From assembly GCF_020329505.1 (NCBI RefSeq), contig NZ_JAGKJJ010000008.1, positions 62,001-126,000 of the forward strand: a DNA stretch of 64,000 nt, in the 5' to 3' direction. The notes under the pieces were generated by a model that saw nothing but the letters and a program-made list of their open reading frames with translations, ran no database searches and was not told where the DNA came from. Source of the stretch: Bradyrhizobium semiaridum (GTDB taxonomy: Bacteria > Pseudomonadota > Alphaproteobacteria > Rhizobiales > Xanthobacteraceae). Positions 35,116 to 45,300 of this stretch are shown one piece after another. Position 1 is the stretch's first letter, and the number at the start of each line of letters is the position of its first letter. Both the position numbers and the translations under genes were made by a program.

Positions 35116-35223
35116 ATGGCTTCGGTGCGCAAGCGTCTGGAGCAGGCCGTGTTCGGCCTTTATTTCGTGATCGTCGCCGTCGGCACGGCGATGGAGGCGA
35201 TTGCGCAACTCGTGGTGCGCTGA
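35116..35223 (+). CDS. Small single-pass membrane protein (35 residues)
   Basis: An ATG at 35116 with AAAGAGGAG well placed upstream opens a 35-codon frame: a basic start (MASVRKRLEQ) and one membrane helix (AVFGLYFVIVAVGTAMEAI). The very good ribosome binding site and the helix support expression. It lies between convergent pyrC and the family F repeat. The function is unknown. Confidence 0.65.
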   Translation: MASVRKRLEQAVFGLYFVIVAVGTAMEAIAQLVVR

Positions 35224-35238
35224 GTTCCGCAAACTCCT

Positions 35239-36549
35239 TCACACGTGCTCATAGACGGTACGGCCGCCGACGATCGTCCTGACGACGCGCCCCGAGAAGC
35301 GGGCATCGTCGAACGGCGTGTTCTTGCACAGCGATTTGAGGTCGTCGCGGTCGAGCACCCAGGGCGTATCGGCATCGATCACGATCACGTCGGCCGGTGC
35401 GCCGGCGCGCAGCGTGCCGCCGGGCAGGCCGAGCAGTTCCGCCGGCCGGGTCGACATCGCCCGGATCAGCGTCTTGAATTCCATCTCGCCATTGTGGATC
35501 AGCCGCAGCGCCGCCGGCAGCATGGTCTGCAGCCCAACCGCGCCGCTCGCCGCTTCCGCGAACGGCAGCCGCTTGACCTCGACGTCCTGCGGATTGTGGT
35601 CGCTCATCACGACGTCGATCAGCCCGGAGGCGAGCGCTGCGACCAGCGCCCTGCGGTCGTCCTCGGTGCGCAGCGGCGGCGCCAGTTTCAGGAAGGTGCG
35701 GTAGGGGCCGATATCGTTCTCGTTCAAGGTCACGTGGTTGATCGAGACCGAGGCCGAGACGTCGAGGCCGCCGTCGCGGGCGCGCTTGAGGATTTCCAGC
35801 GACTCCATCGAAGACAGCGAGGCCGCGTGGTAGCGGCCGCCGGTCAGCGCCGCGAGGCGCATGTCGCGCTCCAGCATGATCGACTCGGCGGCGGTCGGAA
35901 TCCCCATCAGCCCGAGCCTTGTGCCGAACTCGCCCTCGTTCATCACGCCTTCGCCGACCAGGTTGGGGTCCTCGGTGTGATGCACGATCAGCGCGTCGAA
36001 ATCGCGGGCGTAGGTCAGCGCGCGACGCATCACCTGCGCATTGGTGACGCTCTTGTCGCCATCGGTGAAGGCGACGGCGCCGGCGGCCTTGAGCAGGCCG
36101 ATCTCGGTCATCTCCTGGCCTTGCAGGCCCTTGGTCAGCGCCGCCATCGGATGGATGTTGACGATCGCGGTGTCGCGGGCGCGGCGCAGCACGAAGTCGA
36201 CGGTCGCCGAATTGTCGATCACCGGCGAGGTGTCGGGCTGGCAGATGATGGTGGTGATGCCGCCGACGGCCGCGGCCTGGCTGGCCGAGGCGAAGGTCTC
36301 GCGATGGCTGGCGCCGGGCTCGCCGACGAAGGCGCGCATGTCGATCAGGCCCGGAGCCACGATCTTGCCGGCGCAATTGATGATGTCGGTGCCCTCAGGA
36401 ACTCCGGCGGCGCCGATGCCGCGCCTGGCGTCACGGATGACGCCGTCGGCGATGAGAACGTCACCGGGACCGTCGAAATCGCGCGACGGATCGATGACGC
36501 GGGCGTTGGCGAGCAGAATGGGGCGGCGGTCGGTCAGCATCGGTTTCAC
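35239..36549 (-). CDS. pyrC: Dihydroorotase-like protein lacking the HxH metal motif (pseudo-DHOase)
   Basis: The 436-residue protein has the overall type I dihydroorotase layout ([29 protein letters not shown]). However, the N-terminal metal and substrate motif DxHxHxREPG reads Asp70-Met-Arg72-Ala-Phe74-Val-Gly76-EPG, so both zinc-binding His and the substrate Arg are gone. In Pseudomonas a non-catalytic PyrC' of this kind is required for aspartate transcarbamoylase assembly, and I infer the same structural role here. The GTG start at 36549 overlaps the pyrB stop (GTGA), supporting a PyrB-PyrC complex. A catalytic dihydroorotase must be encoded elsewhere. Confidence 0.85.
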   Translation of the reverse strand: MKPMLTDRRPILLANARVIDPSRDFDGPGDVLIADGVIRDARRGIGAAGVPEGTDIINCAGKIVAPGLIDMRAFVGEPGASHRETFASASQAAAVGGITTIICQPDTSPVIDNSATVDFVLRRARDTAIVNIHPMAALTKGLQGQEMTEIGLLKAAGAVAFTDGDKSVTNAQVMRRALTYARDFDALIVHHTEDPNLVGEGVMNEGEFGTRLGLMGIPTAAESIMLERDMRLAALTGGRYHAASLSSMESLEILKRARDGGLDVSASVSINHVTLNENDIGPYRTFLKLAPPLRTEDDRRALVAALASGLIDVVMSDHNPQDVEVKRLPFAEAASGAVGLQTMLPAALRLIHNGEMEFKTLIRAMSTRPAELLGLPGGTLRAGAPADVIVIDADTPWVLDRDDLKSLCKNTPFDDARFSGRVVRTIVGGRTVYEHV

Positions 36550-37499
36550 GCGTTCGGCAGGTTGCGGGCGAGTGCTTCCAGCACCGCCATGCGCACTGCC
36601 ACTCCCATTTCGACTTGTTCACGGATCAGCGACTGCGTACCGTCGGCCACAAAGGTGTCGATCTCGACGCCGCGGTTCATCGGGCCCGGATGCATCACCA
36701 GCGCGTCGGGCTTGGCGTAGGCGAGCTTTTTCTGATCGAGGCCGAAATAGTGGAAATACTCGCCCGACGACGGCACGAAGGAGCCGTTCATGCGCTCGCG
36801 CTGCAGGCGGAGCATCATCACGATGTCGGCGCCGTTCAGCCCCTCGCGCATGTCGCGCGCGACCTCGACGCCCATCCGCTCGATGCCGGGCGGCAGCAGC
36901 GTGGAGGGGCCGACCACGCGGACGCGGGCGCCCATCGTGTTCAGCAGCAGGATGTTGGAACGTGCGACCCGCGAATGCAGCACGTCGCCGCAGATCGCGA
37001 TCACGAGGCCCTCGATCCGGCCCTTGTTGCGGCGGATCGTCAGCGCATCGAGCAGCGCCTGGGTCGGGTGCTCGTGGCTGCCGTCGCCGGCATTGATCAC
37101 GGAACCGTCAACCTTGCGCGCCAGGAGCTCGACCGCGCCGGAGGCGTGGTGCCGCACCACCAGGATGTCCGGGTGCATGGCGTTCAAGGTCACCGCGGTG
37201 TCCATCAGCGTCTCGCCCTTACGGGTCGACATCGAGGACACCGACATGTTCATGACGTCGGCGCCCAGCCGTTTGCCGGCGATCTCGAACGAGGACTGGG
37301 TCCGCGTCGAGGCCTCGAAGAACAGATTGACCTGGGTGCGGCCGCGCAGGGAGGCGCGTTTCTTGTCGACCTGGCGGTTGAGCTCGACATATTCCTCGGA
37401 GAGGTCGAGCAGGCCGGTGATGTCGTCGGCGGAAAGGCCCTCGATGCCCAGCAAATGCCGGTGGCCGAGGACGAAAGTCGATTTCAATGATGGGGTCAT
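36546..37499 (-). CDS. pyrB: Aspartate carbamoyltransferase catalytic chain
   Basis: The 317-residue protein has the carbamoyl phosphate-binding motif Ser64-Thr-Arg-Thr67 ([10 protein letters not shown]), [27 protein letters not shown] and [11 protein letters not shown], which together identify PyrB. It catalyses the first committed step of pyrimidine synthesis. No pyrI regulatory chain is adjacent; instead the overlapping gene encodes the dihydroorotase-like partner. ATG 37499 begins the conserved N-terminus, and an upstream ATG at 37538 is less likely. Confidence 0.96.
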   Translation of the reverse strand: MTPSLKSTFVLGHRHLLGIEGLSADDITGLLDLSEEYVELNRQVDKKRASLRGRTQVNLFFEASTRTQSSFEIAGKRLGADVMNMSVSSMSTRKGETLMDTAVTLNAMHPDILVVRHHASGAVELLARKVDGSVINAGDGSHEHPTQALLDALTIRRNKGRIEGLVIAICGDVLHSRVARSNILLLNTMGARVRVVGPSTLLPPGIERMGVEVARDMREGLNGADIVMMLRLQRERMNGSFVPSSGEYFHYFGLDQKKLAYAKPDALVMHPGPMNRGVEIDTFVADGTQSLIREQVEMGVAVRMAVLEALARNLPNA

Positions 37500-37769
37500 T
37501 AAAGCCAGAGCTATAGGCGCGGATGGCCCGGGGGGCAAGCGCGAAGAGGGGGCCGAAGAGTTTTCCCCCGCCTAAGTGTCGGCTTCGGTCATGTCAGGGC
37601 TTCATGCCCTGTTTTGCGGTAGCGTTTCGAGAACGACGTGAACGTCCGGGACGCGCCCGGACATGACGAATGTGGGTCAATTTCGTGAAACTGATTGCAG
37701 GCGGACCTCATGACGGATCCGAAGCGGCCTGCGTCGCCTGTGGCGATCTCAGCGCCGAGCGCGGGCTGC
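37500..37769. other. Gap upstream of pyrB with small hairpins
   Basis: No gene is seen. Two short hairpins, cagggc/gccctg at 37595-37611 followed by tttt, and gtccggg/cccggac at 37644-37662, lie here. The pyrB promoter must be here, but I see no clear -35/-10. Confidence 0.4.
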
Positions 37770-39521
37770 TCAGGCGGTGCTGACACCGCGGCCGGGATCT
37801 GCCGCGGAGTCCCGATCCTCCCAGTCCTCCCACGCGACATCGTTGATCTCGAGATAGCGGGCGACGGCGACGCCGATGGTCGGGAAGAAATAATGCTCGC
37901 CAACCTGCGCGAACAGGCCGAACCGCTTCAGCTTGTCTTTCACCGGATCCTTCAGCTCGGCAAAGCAAAGCTCGATTCCCTGCGCGTGCAGCGTCTCATC
38001 CAGTTCGGCGATGACGTCGCAGGCGGTGACGTCGACGCTGGTCACCGGTTCGGCGGCTACGACCAGCCAGCGGACCGGCGTCGGCGACGTCGCGACGGCT
38101 TCCATCACACGTTCCCTGAAGAATTCAGCGTTGGCGAAGAACAGCGGCGCATCCCAGCGGAACAGCACCAGCCCCGGAATCCGTCGCGCATCCGGGTATC
38201 GCGTGATGTCGTGATAGCCTTTGACGCCTTGCGCGCGCCCCAGGATGGCGGAGTGCGGGCGCCAGCCGTCCCACAGGAACTCGACGATCGCGAGCGCGAT
38301 CGCAAGGCCGATTCCCGGGATGACGCCGAGCACCGCGACACCGACGAGGCAGACGATCGCCAGCCAGAATTCCCATTGCTGGATGCGATAGATCCGTTTG
38401 AGGTCGGTGACTTCGAACAAGCCGATCGCCGCGGCGATCACGACGGCGGCGAGCGCGGAACTGGGCAGATGTTGCAGGAGGCTCGGCGCGACCAGCAGCA
38501 GCAGGGCGATGGCCAGCGCGCCAACGACGCTGGTGAGCTGGGTGCGGGCACCGGCGGCTTCCGCGACGGGGGTACGCGAACTGCTGCTGCTGATCGGGAA
38601 CCCCTGGAAGAAGCCCGTCACCAGGTTGGCGGCACCCAGCCCGACCATCTCCTGGTTCGGATCGACGTGCGTCCCCAATCGCGCCGCATAGGCACGCGAA
38701 AGCACGCTGGTATCGGCAAACGAAACCAGCGCGATGGCGCAGCCGCCGAGCAGCACCGCGACGATGTCGCTGGTGCCGATCAACGGGACGGCGAAACCCG
38801 GCAGACCCTGAGGCAGCGGACCCAGCACCTTGACGCCATATCGCGCTCCGAGATCGAACAGACCGACGACGAGCGTCGCTGCGATAACGGCGATCAGAAT
38901 GCCCGGCACCCGCTTGTTGTTCTTCAGCAGCAGAATCACGATCAGCGTGGCGAGCCCGATGGCGAACTCGACCCAATTGATCTTTCCGTCAAGGATCGCA
39001 CGGACGATCGCCCATGCGCTCTGTAACGGTCCTTCGCTGTCGATGGAAAAGCCAAACAGTTTGGGCAATTGGCTGATCAAGACGGTCAGCGCAATACCGT
39101 TCATGTAGCCGTAGCGGATCGGCTTGGACAGAAGCTCGGTCACGAAACCGAGACGCGCGAGGCCTGCCAGGATGCAAACCGCTCCCGAGACGATCGCCAT
39201 CATGCCGGCGAGCGTCACCGCCCGCACGGGGTCACCGTGCGCCAGCGGCGCGATGACCCCTAGCAGGATGCCTACCAGCGCCGAGTCCGGACCGAGGACG
39301 AGGATGCGGCTTGGGCCGAACACCGCGTAGGCGAGCAACGGTACGATCGTTGCGTACAAGCCATTGATGCCGGGCAGGCCCGAGGCCGTTGCATAGGCAA
39401 TTCCGACAGGGACCAGCATGGTCGCCAGCACGATACCGGCAAAGATATCGTGCGGAAGCCATGCCGCTTCATAGCGGCGGAGCGTGTCCAGTCCGGTCAA
39501 CCAGTGTTTCACGTTGGTCAC
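37770..39521 (-). CDS. SulP family anion transporter with STAS domain
   Basis: The 583-residue protein begins with the SulP N-terminal block (HDIFAGIVLATMLVPVGIAYATASGLPGINGLYATIVP), has about 11-12 membrane helices with GLGAANLVTGFFQGFPISSSSSRTPVAEAAGARTQL, and ends with a cytosolic STAS domain from about residue 440 (PGLVLFRWDAPLFFANAEFF). SulP proteins move sulfate, bicarbonate or dicarboxylates; the substrate is not evident. The start is a GTG at 39521 after TTAGGGA. No carbonic anhydrase or sulfate assimilation gene is adjacent. Confidence 0.92.
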   Translation of the reverse strand: MTNVKHWLTGLDTLRRYEAAWLPHDIFAGIVLATMLVPVGIAYATASGLPGINGLYATIVPLLAYAVFGPSRILVLGPDSALVGILLGVIAPLAHGDPVRAVTLAGMMAIVSGAVCILAGLARLGFVTELLSKPIRYGYMNGIALTVLISQLPKLFGFSIDSEGPLQSAWAIVRAILDGKINWVEFAIGLATLIVILLLKNNKRVPGILIAVIAATLVVGLFDLGARYGVKVLGPLPQGLPGFAVPLIGTSDIVAVLLGGCAIALVSFADTSVLSRAYAARLGTHVDPNQEMVGLGAANLVTGFFQGFPISSSSSRTPVAEAAGARTQLTSVVGALAIALLLLVAPSLLQHLPSSALAAVVIAAAIGLFEVTDLKRIYRIQQWEFWLAIVCLVGVAVLGVIPGIGLAIALAIVEFLWDGWRPHSAILGRAQGVKGYHDITRYPDARRIPGLVLFRWDAPLFFANAEFFRERVMEAVATSPTPVRWLVVAAEPVTSVDVTACDVIAELDETLHAQGIELCFAELKDPVKDKLKRFGLFAQVGEHYFFPTIGVAVARYLEINDVAWEDWEDRDSAADPGRGVSTA

Positions 39522-39764
39522 TCCCTAACCCGCTTGGAGCAAGTCAGCCTCGTCCAACAGGTGGTCCGGACAGTCGACTGGCGAGGTTGACGCAGATCAA
39601 GATGACCGATCGCCTTGTCTGTCGTTGCGCATTTTTCCTGCCCGGCACCGGCTGGGCCGCCTATGATCGCCCGATTCCATGAGGCTGCAGCCGGGGCATG
39701 ACCGCGCAGCCGAGGCTGGGACGTCCTTGTATCATGTGCGCAGATAGCGTTCCCTGAGGAGACC

Positions 39765-41423
39765 ATGATGCAGTCTCGATTTGCGACCCACGAGGTCCTC
39801 AATCAGTCGCCGCCGTTCGAGGATGTCGACCTCTTCACGGCGGATGCGCCGCTGGTCGCGGCGGTCGCGGCCAATGGTGGGGCCGGGGCTGCCGCCGAAC
39901 TGTCCGATTTCGGCAGGCATTGGGGTTCCGCCGGGATGGCCGAGCGCGGCCGCATCGCCAACGAGAACACGCCGAAACTGCGGCTGTTCGACGCCAGGGG
40001 CAACCGCCGCGACGAGGTCGAGTTTCATCCGGCCTATCATGAGCTGATGGCGCATTCGGCGCATGCCGGCGTGCACAACTCGACCTGGACGGCTGACGGC
40101 AAGCCGGCCGGCGGCACGGCCGAGGTGGTGCGGGCGGCCAAATTCTACATCGCTTCGCAGGTCGAGACCGGGCATCTCTGCCCGATCACGATGACGCGGG
40201 CCTCGGTTGCGGCGCTCGCATCGCAGCCGGACATCCTCGCCAGGACAATGCCTGTGATCGGCACGCGTGCCTATGATCCGAGCTTTGCGCCGTGGTGGAC
40301 CAAGCGCGGCATGACGCTCGGCATGGGCATGACCGAGAAGCAGGGCGGCACCGACGTACGCGCCAACATGACGCGCGCGGACCGCGACGGCGATGCCTGG
40401 CGCATCACCGGGCATAAATGGTTCATGTCGGCGCCGATGTGCGATGCGTTCCTGGTGCTGGCGCAGACCGACGGCGGCCTCAGCTGCTTCTTCATGCCGC
40501 GCTTCGCGCCGGATGGTTCGGTCAACGCCATCCACTTCCAGCGGCTGAAGGACAAGCTCGGCAACCGCTCCAACGCCTCGTCCGAGGTCGAATTCCACGG
40601 CGCCCATGCCGAGCTGATCGGCGAGGAGGGCAAGGGCATCCGCACCATCATCCAGATGGTGCAGCTGACGCGGCAGGACTGCGCGATCGCCTCCGCCGGA
40701 CTGATGCGCTCGGGGCTCGCGCATGCGCTGCATCACGCCCGGCATCGCAGCGTGTTCCAGAAGCATCTCGCCGACCAGCCGCTGATGCGTTCCGTGCTCG
40801 CGGACATGGCGCTGCATGTCGAGGCGACGGTTGCGCTGGTGATGCGGCTGTGCCGCGCGTTCGACCGTGCGCCGGCCGATGCCGGCGAGGCCGGCTATAT
40901 GCGGCTGCTAACGCCGGCAATCAAATACTGGACCTGCAAGAGCGCGCCGCCCTTCCTCTATGAGGCGATGGAGTGTCTTGGCGGTAACGGCTATGTCGAG
41001 GAGGGCATCCTGGCGCGCCACTACCGCGAGGCGCCGGTCAACGCGATCTGGGAAGGCTCCGGCAATGTGATGTGCCTCGACGTGCTGCGTGCGCTCGGCC
41101 GCGAGGCCGACGCGGCGCTGGCGGTGTTGCGCGCACTCGCCGACGGCACCAAGGGCCTGCCGGGCGCCGCGGAGACCGTCGCGCTGATCGGAAAATCCTT
41201 CCGCCGTCCCGACAGTGAACGGGTGGCGCGGCTTGCGGTCGAGCAGCTGGCGCTGCTCGCGGCGACGGCGGCGCTGAACCAGGTCTCACCAGGGAGCGCT
41301 GAACTGTTTGCCGCGACTCGGCTCGCCGCCGGCCACGCCGCCATGTACGGTGCGGCTGATCTCTCCGATGACGACCAGCGCGCGCTGCTGCAGCGGGCGC
41401 TGCTGCAGCGGGCGCTGCCATGA
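39765..41423 (+). CDS. AidB-like acyl-CoA dehydrogenase family protein
   Basis: The 552-residue flavoprotein has TEKQGGTDVRANMTRA, ITGHKWFMSAPMCDAFLVLAQ, KDKLGNRSNASSEVEF and ECLGGNGYVEEGILARHYREAPVNAIWEGSGNV, all hallmarks of the AidB branch. E. coli AidB binds DNA and protects against alkylation, while other members act in catabolism. The extreme C-terminus is formed by a 15-base tandem duplication (41382-41411) that repeats ALLQR. TGAGGAGACC precedes the ATG. A CPBP protease gene begins 10 bases after the stop. Confidence 0.92.
   Translation: MMQSRFATHEVLNQSPPFEDVDLFTADAPLVAAVAANGGAGAAAELSDFGRHWGSAGMAERGRIANENTPKLRLFDARGNRRDEVEFHPAYHELMAHSAHAGVHNSTWTADGKPAGGTAEVVRAAKFYIASQVETGHLCPITMTRASVAALASQPDILARTMPVIGTRAYDPSFAPWWTKRGMTLGMGMTEKQGGTDVRANMTRADRDGDAWRITGHKWFMSAPMCDAFLVLAQTDGGLSCFFMPRFAPDGSVNAIHFQRLKDKLGNRSNASSEVEFHGAHAELIGEEGKGIRTIIQMVQLTRQDCAIASAGLMRSGLAHALHHARHRSVFQKHLADQPLMRSVLADMALHVEATVALVMRLCRAFDRAPADAGEAGYMRLLTPAIKYWTCKSAPPFLYEAMECLGGNGYVEEGILARHYREAPVNAIWEGSGNVMCLDVLRALGREADAALAVLRALADGTKGLPGAAETVALIGKSFRRPDSERVARLAVEQLALLAATAALNQVSPGSAELFAATRLAAGHAAMYGAADLSDDDQRALLQRALLQRALP
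41382..41411. repeat. 15-base tandem duplication in the 3' end of the AidB-like gene
   Basis: The unit gcgctgctgcagcgg occurs twice in direct succession and is followed by gcgctgc, giving ALLQRALLQRAL in the protein. It is in frame, consistent with slippage without loss of function. Confidence 0.85.
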
Positions 41424-41433
41424 AGGCCTGCTG

Positions 41434-42207
41434 ATGGACGCATTTAATTCCGACACGCCGCCTGCTGCGATCGAGCCGGCGCCGCGCCCGCCGCGGGTCT
41501 GGAAGTTCTGGGGCACCGCGCTGTGGGGCCTGCTGATTTTCCTCGCGATGTTCCTCGGCCAGCTCGCCGTGGTGATCTACACCGTCCTGCTGCAGGGTGG
41601 ACCGCTGTCGGTGACCGGCATCACCCAGGTCGTTGCCAACGGCCTGACGATTTCGCTCTCGGTCATCGCCGGCCTGCCGATGGTGCTGCTCGTGCTGTGG
41701 GTCGCGATCCGCCCGACCCGGATCCCGTTTGCCGACTATCTCGGGCTGCACGGGACGTCGTGGAAGAACGTCGTCATCAGCGTCATTGCGCTGGGCGTGC
41801 TGGTCGGCGTCTGGGACGCGGTGTCGCGCGCGGTCGGCCGTGAGGTGACGCCCGGATTCATGGGTGATGTGCTGAAATCGGCGCAGGCCGACGGCGCGCT
41901 GTGGCTGCTGGTGCTGGCATTCGCCGTCGCCGCGCCCGTCTGGGAAGAGCTGTTCGCGCGCGGCTGGCTGTATCGCGGCTGGTCGGAATCATTTCTCGGC
42001 CCCTACGGCGCGATCGCGCTGTCGTCGCTGGTCTGGACGCTGATGCACCTGCAATACGACTGGTTTTTCCTCTGCGAGGTGCTGTCGATCGGGCTGCTGT
42101 TCGGCTTCCTGCGCTATTTCACCGGCTCGACGTGGCTGACCATTCTGCTGCACGGACTGAACAATCTGGCGGCGACGATCCAGACCTGGTGGATGACGGG
42201 GTCGTAG
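41434..42207 (+). CDS. CPBP family intramembrane metalloprotease
   Basis: The 257-residue protein has about 7 membrane helices and the three CPBP/Abi motifs: Glu171-Glu172 and Arg176 in WEELFARGWLYR, His205 in TLMHLQYDW, and His240 in LLHGLNNLAA. These form the metal site of Rce1-like glutamic or metalloproteases. Its ATG is 10 bases beyond the AidB-like stop, so the two are likely co-transcribed. The substrate is unknown; family roles include CAAX processing-like cleavage and bacteriocin immunity. Confidence 0.9.
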   Translation: MDAFNSDTPPAAIEPAPRPPRVWKFWGTALWGLLIFLAMFLGQLAVVIYTVLLQGGPLSVTGITQVVANGLTISLSVIAGLPMVLLVLWVAIRPTRIPFADYLGLHGTSWKNVVISVIALGVLVGVWDAVSRAVGREVTPGFMGDVLKSAQADGALWLLVLAFAVAAPVWEELFARGWLYRGWSESFLGPYGAIALSSLVWTLMHLQYDWFFLCEVLSIGLLFGFLRYFTGSTWLTILLHGLNNLAATIQTWWMTGS

Positions 42208-42367
42208 GCGCGTATTCGGCCGTCATCGCTCGGCAGCGCCGCACAGATCGCGCTGCTCTTCATCTACTCAGTCTTTTGCGCTGACGCTGTATGTCGTCGC
42301 GCCGGCCGGGATGATTTGGAGCCCAGCCGCGGCGACCACGATGGGGATCGTGATGGCGGCAAGAGCG

Positions 42368-45300
42368 TCAGATCAACAGGAAGCTGTTGGCGCTGAGCTG
42401 GCTCAGATTGACGTGATCCACGGTGATTGTGTTGTCAGCGTTATGGGGATCGCTGATCACGACGTTGCCGTGCCCGTCATTGACGGCGTAATGCGCAAGG
42501 ATGTTGGCAACGCTGCCGAACGTCGATGCCTGTAGCTCGATCACGTCAGGCTTGCCGAAGTCCTTGATCTCGTTGTGGCCGAAGTCGGACTGGAAAACGA
42601 AGTGGTCCGGACCGCTTCCGCCGGACAGCACATCATTGGGACCTCCGAGCAGGACATCCTGGCCGTTGCCACCCGAAAGGGTTTGGTGACCAAGACTTCC
42701 ATCGACGATGGTTTGGCCATTGCCGGCCGAGACCGTCTGGCCCGGCGTCCCCGCAATGTAGGTCTGGCCGGGCGCGGCGGTGGTGACCGTCAGGCTTGCG
42801 GTCGAGATGCCGCCCTGAGCGTCGGTGACTTGGTATGTGAACCTGTCTTGAGCGACGCCGAGGGCCGCAAGATGGCCGTTCGACTGATAGGTGTAGTGCC
42901 CGTCGGCGGACAAGGTCAGCCAGCCATATTTGCCATGCACTTGCTGGCCGAGGGTGCCGCCGTTCAAGGCCGCGACCGCGATGGCGTCGCCATCGGGGTC
43001 GGAATCGTTGGCGAGCACATTTCCGGAGACCAGGCCGGCCCTGCTGACACCGGCAATCTCGGCATTGGCGACCGGAGCGCGGTTGATCGTGATGTCCAGC
43101 GCGGCAGTGTCGGTGCTGTTGCCGTCGCTGACCGTGTAATTGAAGCTGTCGTGCAGGTGGCTGCCGGTCGGCGCCGAGGCGAGGGCGGCGCTGTTGTCAG
43201 CCGCGTAGCCGTAGTGTCCGTCCGAAAACAGTGACAGATGGCCGTAAGTGCCGGCCGTGGCGATGCCGACATTGGCCGCAAGCCCGTTGACGGCACTTAC
43301 GACAAGGGCGTCGCCCTCCGGATCGGTATCGTTGCCGAGCACGCCGGGTGCAGCGACCGAAAGGCCGGCCGCTTGCGCATCGGCGGTATCGTTCGACGCC
43401 ACCGGCGCGTCGTTGTAGCTGCCATTGAGCGTGACCGCGATGTCGCGCTGGGCGAGGCCGCCGTTGGCATCCGACAGCGTGACGAGAAAATGCTCGACGC
43501 GGGTTTCGCCTGTTGCGAGGAACGCAACGGCGGCATTGTCCACGGTGTATTGCCAGTTGACCGAGCCGCCGGTGCCGTCGCCGGTGGTATCGGTGTGCAA
43601 GGCAGCCGTGAATGTTCCGACTGACCCGGGCGTCAGCGGGGTCACGGTGACGGTGTGGGTGTCGGCGATATCGGAGTCCGAGAAGCCGAATGACCCGGCG
43701 GTCGCGAGCAATCCGGTGACGCCGCCCTGGAGCTCGGTGACCTGTCCAGGCGCCGTCCAATGCGCATTCAGCGAGAAGCCGAGCGTCGCCGCTGCGACGC
43801 CTTGCAGCGCCGCGGCGACTTCCGGCGTGATGCCGAGATCGGAAGCGGCATGCTCGGCGGCACCGAGCGAGCGCGGATCGAGGCCCGTGAGGGTTCCGAA
43901 CAGGGTGAGCGCGCTGAGATAGGAGCCGTATTTGCTGGCATGCAGATTGTCATCCCACCACAGGTCGACCTTGCCGTTCGTGCCTGCATCGGGCGCGTAG
44001 GGATTGCGGATCGCGGTGCCGTTCTGAACGGCGGCGAGGAAGGCGGCGCCAACCGGAGCCACGCCGGCGAAGATCGGATTGGCCGCGGCCAGGCCCTCAT
44101 AGGCGGCGCGCAGATCCGCCGTCATCGCCTCGAGTGATTGGTAATACTCGGGCGCCGTCGTCGCCGTGTTGGTGACGGCACCGGTCTCGTCGTTAGTGTT
44201 CGCGACCACTGCGCCCGTCACCATGTTCGGCCGCGCCCAGGTCTCGTACAAATAGACCTCGGTTGCGGCATTGGCGTGCGGGTTGGCCGGAACGGCGCCG
44301 TCGGCCGCGCCCGTGGTGGCGTACTGCGCGAGCTTCACGGCGTAGGTCTTGAAGTCCTGGAGATCCGGATTGGCTGCGCCGGCCGTCGAGAAGCTGTTGG
44401 CGCCGGTGACGGTGAAGTCGTGTCCTGGCAGCGTTGCCGTTCCCGATACGCTGAAATTGACGGTCAGAGGCGCGGTGTTCGGGCCCGAGCGGGTGAACTG
44501 GTAGACCAGATTGCCGGAGCTGTCCTCGTAGACCGCTGACGCGGCCAGGCTGAGCGAGATGTTCGGCAGCGAGGTATCGGTGCCGGGCGCAAAGTCGTCA
44601 TTCAAAATGGTGGCAGAGATCGTACCCTGCGTGCCGACGTTGTAGGTGGCGCTTGCGCTGAGCGTCAGGCGGATCGATTCATCGTTCTCCACCGTGGTGT
44701 CAGCCTTCGGATCAAGCGTGAGGGTCGCGCTGCTGGCGCCCGCCGGAATGACGACCGAGCCGCTGTTGCTCGTGAAGCTCATGCTGCCAGTGGTTTGCTG
44801 GCCGTTGGCCTCGAAGCTGGTCGTGAACAGGTTGACGAAGTTCTCGAAGTCGCCGGTCGAGGTGTTGACCGAGGGCGCCGTGCTGCCGTCGCGGGCGGCG
44901 CCGAATTGAATGGTGAGCGGTGTGTCCGTAGGTCCCGTGCGGGTGGAGGTGTAGACGAGCTTCTGCGTGCCGTCCTCCAGCACAGCGCCGGGAGAGGCGA
45001 CGAGCGTGACGGTCGGGAGCGCCGGATTGATGACGGGTCCGCCCGGATCGTCGTTCAGGATGGTTCCGGTGACGACGCCCGCGCTGGTCCGGTAGGAGGG
45101 ATCGGCGGTGATCTGGAGCCCGATCGTCTCGTCGGTTTCCTTCGTCGTGTCGGCGGTCGGATGGATGACGAGCGTCGCGGTCGACGACCCTGCTGCGAAG
45201 GTGATGGAGCCGCTGCCCGAGGGAAGGGCTTGGGTGCTGTTGTCCTGCAGCACGACGGTGTCCCAGGCCTGGCTCGCAACGTTGCCGCGCAAGTCCCAGC

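Noticed and set aside
36546..37499. Carbamoyltransferase could be ArgF instead of PyrB
   Set aside because: The [11 protein letters not shown] block and the overlapping dihydroorotase-like gene point to PyrB; ArgF motifs such as FHCLP are absent.
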